From Conidiobolus incongruus B7586 (taxonomy: Eukaryota; Entomophthoromycota; Entomophthoromycetes; Entomophthorales; Conidiobolaceae): 11,264 nt of DNA. Below, piece after piece: positions 8,203 through 11,264 of the stretch; the first letter of the stretch is position 1; every line of letters starts with the position of its first letter. The notes beneath the pieces were generated by a model. It worked only from the letters and a program-made list of their open reading frames with translations. It had not been told where the DNA came from and searched no databases. A program made the translations under genes and the position numbers. Location of the stretch: positions 1 through 11,264 of the forward strand of contig JNEM01006629.1 in NCBI GenBank assembly GCA_000697335.1. Direction: 5' to 3'.

Positions 8203-8982
8203 ATGACTATGCATACTAATACTAATCAACCACCCCAAAACGAATTATCTCAATTTTATTTTAGCATTCCTCCAGTTACTAGAACTTTAATTACTTTAAC
8301 TTTGATTATTAGCATAGCTTGCCACCTTTCATTCGTACCTTACTCTGCGGTCGCATTCGACTGGTACAGCGTTTACAAGGAGTGGAAGTTTCATAAGCTC
8401 ATCACCAACTTCTTCGTTCAACCTGTCCATTTCTCATTCATTTTTAATTTGGTGTTTTTTTATCGGCAATCTAAAGATTTGGAAACCAATGTATTTTGGA
8501 ACAAAGGAGCCGATTATCTTTATTTCGTTATTTTAACCTGCATCTCTTCTCTTGTTCTTGGTCATGCTATGGGAATTGGTTACTTGGGAGAGGCTCTCTT
8601 CTTCTCAGTAATGTACTTTTGGTCCCGTCACTTCCCCACTAGAATTGTCAGTTTCTGGTTTGGTATCACTTTTCAAGGCTACTATTTGCCTTGGATTACC
8701 GTTTTTATTAACGCCCTATTCAACGCTGCCGTTCCTTATACCGAGTTGATTGGTATTGCTTCCGCCTTCATTTATTTTTCTTTCTGTGAATATTATATTA
8801 CTGCTGGCCCTAGGGTTTTGGCTGCTCCCAGTTTTCTTACCAAACTTATGCCCTATCCCGCCAACAATAGCCAATCTGGATCTGGTTATAGCGGTTACGC
8901 TCCTTCTCAACGTTTCGCCTCTTCTTCAGGTTCAGCTCAAAATGCTAAGGACAAATGGGGTAAAGGTTATCGTCTAGGCTAA
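8203..8982 (+). CDS. Derlin (Der1/Dfm1 family), ER-associated degradation factor
   Basis: Intronless, 259 aa. Derlins are rhomboid-like pseudoproteases of the ER membrane that help move misfolded proteins to the cytosol for Cdc48/p97 and the proteasome. Visible are the family opening FYFSIPPVTRTLITLTL (residues 18-34), the loop and LITNFF motif (66-71), the segment after the second membrane helix (FNLVFFYRQSKDLET, 81-95), several hydrophobic helices to about residue 200, the GPRVLAAPSFL stretch (202-212), a Ser/Gly-rich cytosolic tail and a C-terminal WGKGYRLG (252-259). The last is an SHP box, the Cdc48/p97-binding motif of Derlin-1 and Dfm1. There are no rhomboid catalytic Ser/His residues in place. 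Where most Derlins have WR before LLTNF, this protein has HK (64-65), and the GxxxG(H) motif of the last helix is GIASAF (184-189). I chose the first ATG (8203); another lies two codons on. Length is as usual for the family. Confidence 0.93.
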   Translation: MTMHTNTNQPPQNELSQFYFSIPPVTRTLITLTLIISIACHLSFVPYSAVAFDWYSVYKEWKFHKLITNFFVQPVHFSFIFNLVFFYRQSKDLETNVFWNKGADYLYFVILTCISSLVLGHAMGIGYLGEALFFSVMYFWSRHFPTRIVSFWFGITFQGYYLPWITVFINALFNAAVPYTELIGIASAFIYFSFCEYYITAGPRVLAAPSFLTKLMPYPANNSQSGSGYSGYAPSQRFASSSGSAQNAKDKWGKGYRLG

Positions 8983-9031
8983 AATATGTTCAAATTTAAT
9001 TTAAATGAATAATATTGAACAACGGCTATTT

Positions 9032-9037
9032 AATAAA
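9032..9037 (+). promoter_or_regulatory. Candidate poly(A) signal of the Derlin gene
   Basis: AATAAA about 50 bases after the stop codon, just downstream of the small inverted repeat 8987-9021. Position is suitable; the motif alone is weak evidence. Confidence 0.35.
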
Positions 9038-9219
9038 TAGTATATACTTAGGTTTTATTTATTAATTAAAATTCTTTTTAATTTAATTTATAACAAATTC
9101 AGTCATTTAATTGTACATAACTATACTTGAAAAGAATCTGATTTTAAATTTTAAATTTAATAATAATAAATCAGCAATTATGATATTGATAAATATATCT
9201 AAGTTTTGAAATTAATATA

Positions 9220-9225
9220 TTTATT
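9220..9225 (-). promoter_or_regulatory. Candidate poly(A) signal of the FAM32A-like gene
   Basis: AATAAA on the minus strand about 65 bases after the TAA at 9291-9293. Weak evidence in AT-rich DNA. Confidence 0.3.
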
Positions 9226-9290
9226 AAGATTAAACAAATAGCATATATGAAAAAGTATAATAAGATAAAATATCCAGTTGTGAGTAAATA

Positions 9291-9797
9291 TTATCCAGGA
9301 CCAACCTAAAATTCTTATTAATGTCAAACATTAATCATGAATAAATCGAGTCTTACTTTAGGAATATCATAGTGTTCTGATAAATTAGATAATTTGGTAT
9401 TAAATTCCTATATTAAAAAAATGAATACTAAATATAAAATAATATTTAAAAAATATTCAAACTTACTGCTACTCTATCCTTATGAGATAATTTGGCAGCT
9501 TCTTTGACTTTTTCTTTCATCTAATAATTACTATTAGTAAAAATATATCAAAGTATAAAATATATTATATAGCATACTCTCTCCTGTTGAATTTTTTCAT
9601 ATTTTAATTCTGCTTCAGTTTTGACAGGTGTAAATTCATTTTCAAGTTGTTTAATATCGTCAATTTTTAACTTAGATTTTTTACTCTTTTTTCTATATAA
9701 ATTAAAAATAGATTAATTTTATGTTATATTATTTTTAAAATGAATTTTATTACTTGATGCCTTTGTCTCCTTTAAAACTTAATGAACCCTTCGCCAT
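9291..9797 (-). CDS. FAM32A-like spliceosomal protein, five exons
   Basis: The gene is complement(join(9291-9305, 9357-9407, 9467-9520, 9578-9692, 9754-9797)), 92 aa. Every intron has GT-AG ends: GTAATA (61 nt), GTATGC (57 nt), GTAAGT (59 nt) and GTAAGA (51 nt), with acceptors ATAG, TTAG, ATAG and TTAG. The joined frame has no stop until TAA. The protein starts MAKGSLSFKGDKGIK, which resembles the KGPLKLKG opening of FAM32A, and continues with a lysine-rich segment (KKSKKSK, 16-22). It then has KTEAELKYEKIQQERM (39-54) in place of TPAQAAFEKMQEKR, KLSHKDRV (63-70) in place of KTHKQRV, and ends EFNTKLSNLSEHYDIPKVGPG (72-92), matching the family end FNRHLDTLTEHYDIPKV. In human spliceosomes FAM32A joins the C* and P complexes and its C-terminal tail reaches the active site to help exon ligation. 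Here that tail (VGPG) comes from a last coding exon of only 15 nt. Short exons explain why no long open frame marks the gene. Confidence 0.9.
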
Positions 9798-10213
9798 TTT
9801 TAATTGTCGGATTCTTTTTTAATTGAATAAGTAACCTAGGAAATATTTATATGAATATATCAATTTAATTATTATGGGATTATAATTTCTGGAAATTTCT
9901 TGCATTCATTTATCAGTTGATATCAAATCTATTAATTGAAATATATTAAATGATATAAATCAATTATTCAAAGAAGCATAAGCTGTATATTGATTATCCA
10001 GGGTCTTAAAATTTAAAGGCAAATTAAAAAAGTAGATTTAAAAACACTATAAATGTATTATTAATAAAAACATTCATTGAAATTTGTATCAATTTTTGAA
10101 CATTTATGAAAAGTTAAAAATAAACCAATGGAAAATAAAAATAAAAATTAGTGTATTATAAAATAAATATCAAAAGGGTTGTTTATTAGTGTACTTATTA
10201 TGATCTAGAGAAA
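9798..10213. other. Intergenic region between the EF-Tu and FAM32A genes
   Basis: AT-rich DNA of about 415 bases between two minus-strand genes: the 3' flank of EF-Tu, then the 5' flank of the FAM32A-like gene. Nothing gene-like was found, and no clear core promoter motif stands out. Confidence 0.5.
10182..10187 (-). promoter_or_regulatory. Candidate poly(A) signal of the EF-Tu gene
   Basis: AATAAA on the minus strand 26 bases after the EF-Tu stop codon, a suitable distance for a fungal 3' end. Confidence 0.4.
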
Positions 10214-11264
10214 TTATTCGATAATTTTGGTGACAATACCAGTACCAACAGTCTTACCACCTTCTCTGATGGTGAATCTGAGACCAGTTTCGATGGCAAT
10301 GGAGGACAATAAGGTAATTTCCATTTCGACGTTGTCACCGGGCATAACCAACTTTTCGTCGGCATCTTCGGTACCTTCGGGGTGGTTCAAGATGGCAGTA
10401 ACGTCAGTGGTACGGACGAAGAGTTGGGGACGGTAGCTGTTGACGAAAGGAGTGTGACGACCACCTTCAGCCTTGGAGAGAATGTAAAGTTGAGCCAAGA
10501 ATTTCTTGTGAGGTTTGATGGAACCAGGGGCGCACATGACTTGACCACGTCTTAATTCATCACGCTTAACACCACGCAACAAGACACCCATGTTATCACC
10601 AGCCATACCTTGGTCTAATTCCTTGTGGAACATTTCAATACCGGTAACGACAGTCTTGAAGGTTTGACCATAACCGACGATTTCGATTTCGTCACCCTTA
10701 TTGACAACACCACGTTCAACACGACCGGTGGCGACGGTACCACGGCCAGAGATGGAGAAAGAGTCTTCAACGGGCATGAGGAAAGGTTTGTCGAGGTCAC
10801 GTTCGGGAGTGGGGATGTAGGAGTCAACGGCTTCCATCAACTTCAAGATGGCATCTTCACCAATTTCTTTTTGCTTACCTTCCAAGGCGCAGAGGGCGGA
10901 ACCAGGGACAATGGGGGTGTTTTCACCATCGAAACCGTAGTGAGACAACAATTCACGCATTTCCATATCGACTAATTCGATCATTTCAGGATCATCAATG
11001 GCATCGACCTTGTTGATGAAGACAACCAAGTTCTTGATACCGACTTGTTTGGCTAACAACAAGTGTTCACGGGTTTGAGGCATTTGACCGTCAGTAGCGG
11101 AGACAACAAGGATAGCACCGTCCATTTGAGCAGCACCAGTAATCATGTTCTTGATATAATCGGCGTGTCCAGGACAATCGACGTGACCGTAGTGACGGTT
11201 ACCGGTTTCGTATTCGATGTGAGCGGTACTGATGGTAATACCACGAGCACGTTCTTCAGGAGCC
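10214..11264 (-). CDS. TUF1: Elongation factor Tu, mitochondrial type, 5' end outside the window
   Basis: The reading frame enters at the window edge and runs 349 residues to TAA. The first complete codons read [19 protein letters not shown], so the frame is open well upstream of the internal ATG at 11146, which is not the start. EF-Tu carries aminoacyl-tRNA to the ribosome as a GTPase; a nuclear copy of this bacterial type in a fungus would serve mitochondrial translation. Visible in the fragment are G2 (GITI, residues 8-11), G3 (DCPGH, 29-33), G4 (NKVD, 84-87), G5 (SALCALEGK, from 122), then domains 2 and 3, ending [16 protein letters not shown] as in bacterial and mitochondrial EF-Tu. Missing are about 90-100 residues: the targeting peptide and the P-loop GHVDHGKT. 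The coding part is far richer in GC and in C-ending codons (AAC, TTC, ATC, GAC) than its surroundings, as expected of a highly expressed gene. No intron interrupts the visible part. The mitochondrial location is inferred from the eukaryotic neighbours. Confidence 0.95.
   Translation of the reverse strand, partial: APEERARGITISTAHIEYETGNRHYGHVDCPGHADYIKNMITGAAQMDGAILVVSATDGQMPQTREHLLLAKQVGIKNLVVFINKVDAIDDPEMIELVDMEMRELLSHYGFDGENTPIVPGSALCALEGKQKEIGEDAILKLMEAVDSYIPTPERDLDKPFLMPVEDSFSISGRGTVATGRVERGVVNKGDEIEIVGYGQTFKTVVTGIEMFHKELDQGMAGDNMGVLLRGVKRDELRRGQVMCAPGSIKPHKKFLAQLYILSKAEGGRHTPFVNSYRPQLFVRTTDVTAILNHPEGTEDADEKLVMPGDNVEMEITLLSSIAIETGLRFTIREGGKTVGTGIVTKIIE

Larger units (their letters stand above)
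8983..9290. other. Convergent 3' intergenic region between Derlin and FAM32A genes
   Basis: It holds only the 3' flanks of two tail-to-tail genes. A short inverted repeat, TGTTCAA (8987-8993) and TTGAACA (9015-9021), lies in the Derlin 3' flank. Candidate AATAAA signals lie at 9032-9037 (+) and 9220-9225 (-). Confidence 0.5.

Noticed and set aside
10625-10975. 116-codon plus-strand frame opposite EF-Tu
   Set aside because: A shadow caused by the strong codon bias of the EF-Tu gene, which removes stop triplets on the opposite strand.
1-11264. A new multi-gene system or operon
   Set aside because: The genes lie on both strands with long AT-rich gaps and belong to unrelated cell processes; nothing links them functionally.
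1-11264. CRISPR array or origin-like iteron arrays
   Set aside because: No regularly spaced repeats were found; the repeats present are TA microsatellites and the chitinase linker tract.

Overview
The window looks like nuclear DNA of an AT-rich fungus, probably an early-diverging (zygomycete-grade) lineage; the taxonomic placement is inference. The reasons are: introns of 51-61 nt with GTAAGN/GTATGC/GTAATA donors and (T/A)TAG acceptors; a secreted class III GH18 chitinase with a threonine-rich linker and a CBM19-like chitin-binding domain; a Derlin; a spliceosomal FAM32A homologue; and an organelle-type EF-Tu in a eukaryotic context. Coding exons have moderate GC. Intergenic DNA is extremely AT-rich and carries (TA)n microsatellites.

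Layout from left to right. 1-1081 is AT-rich DNA ending in a plausible promoter. 1082-2618 (+) is a two-exon FAD-dependent amine-oxidase-like gene of 494 aa, with a 52-nt intron at 2107-2158. 2619-3925 is AT-rich DNA with three TA microsatellites. 3926-5308 (-) is the chitinase of 460 aa. 5309-8202 is a long AT-rich gap. It holds a doubtful small ORF (6092-6307, -), a GC-rich island of unknown nature (about 6455-6786) with hairpins, a TATA-like box and a 12-bp direct repeat, and a degenerate tRNA-Val-like sequence (7375-7446) followed by a T5 run. 8203-8982 (+) is an intronless Derlin of 259 aa ending in a Cdc48/p97-binding SHP box. 9291-9797 (-) is a five-exon FAM32A-like gene of 92 aa that only appears once its exons are spliced. 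10214-11264 (-) is the C-terminal 349 residues of mitochondrial-type EF-Tu, cut by the window edge.

The genes do not form a pathway: lipid or amine redox chemistry, cell-wall chitin, ER-associated degradation, splicing and mitochondrial translation appear to be chance neighbours, as is usual in fungal chromosomes. I found no convincing new multi-gene system. The least explained DNA is the GC island at 6455-6786. The most useful recovered annotations are the split FAM32A gene, the spliced C-terminus of the oxidase and the tRNA-like sequence.
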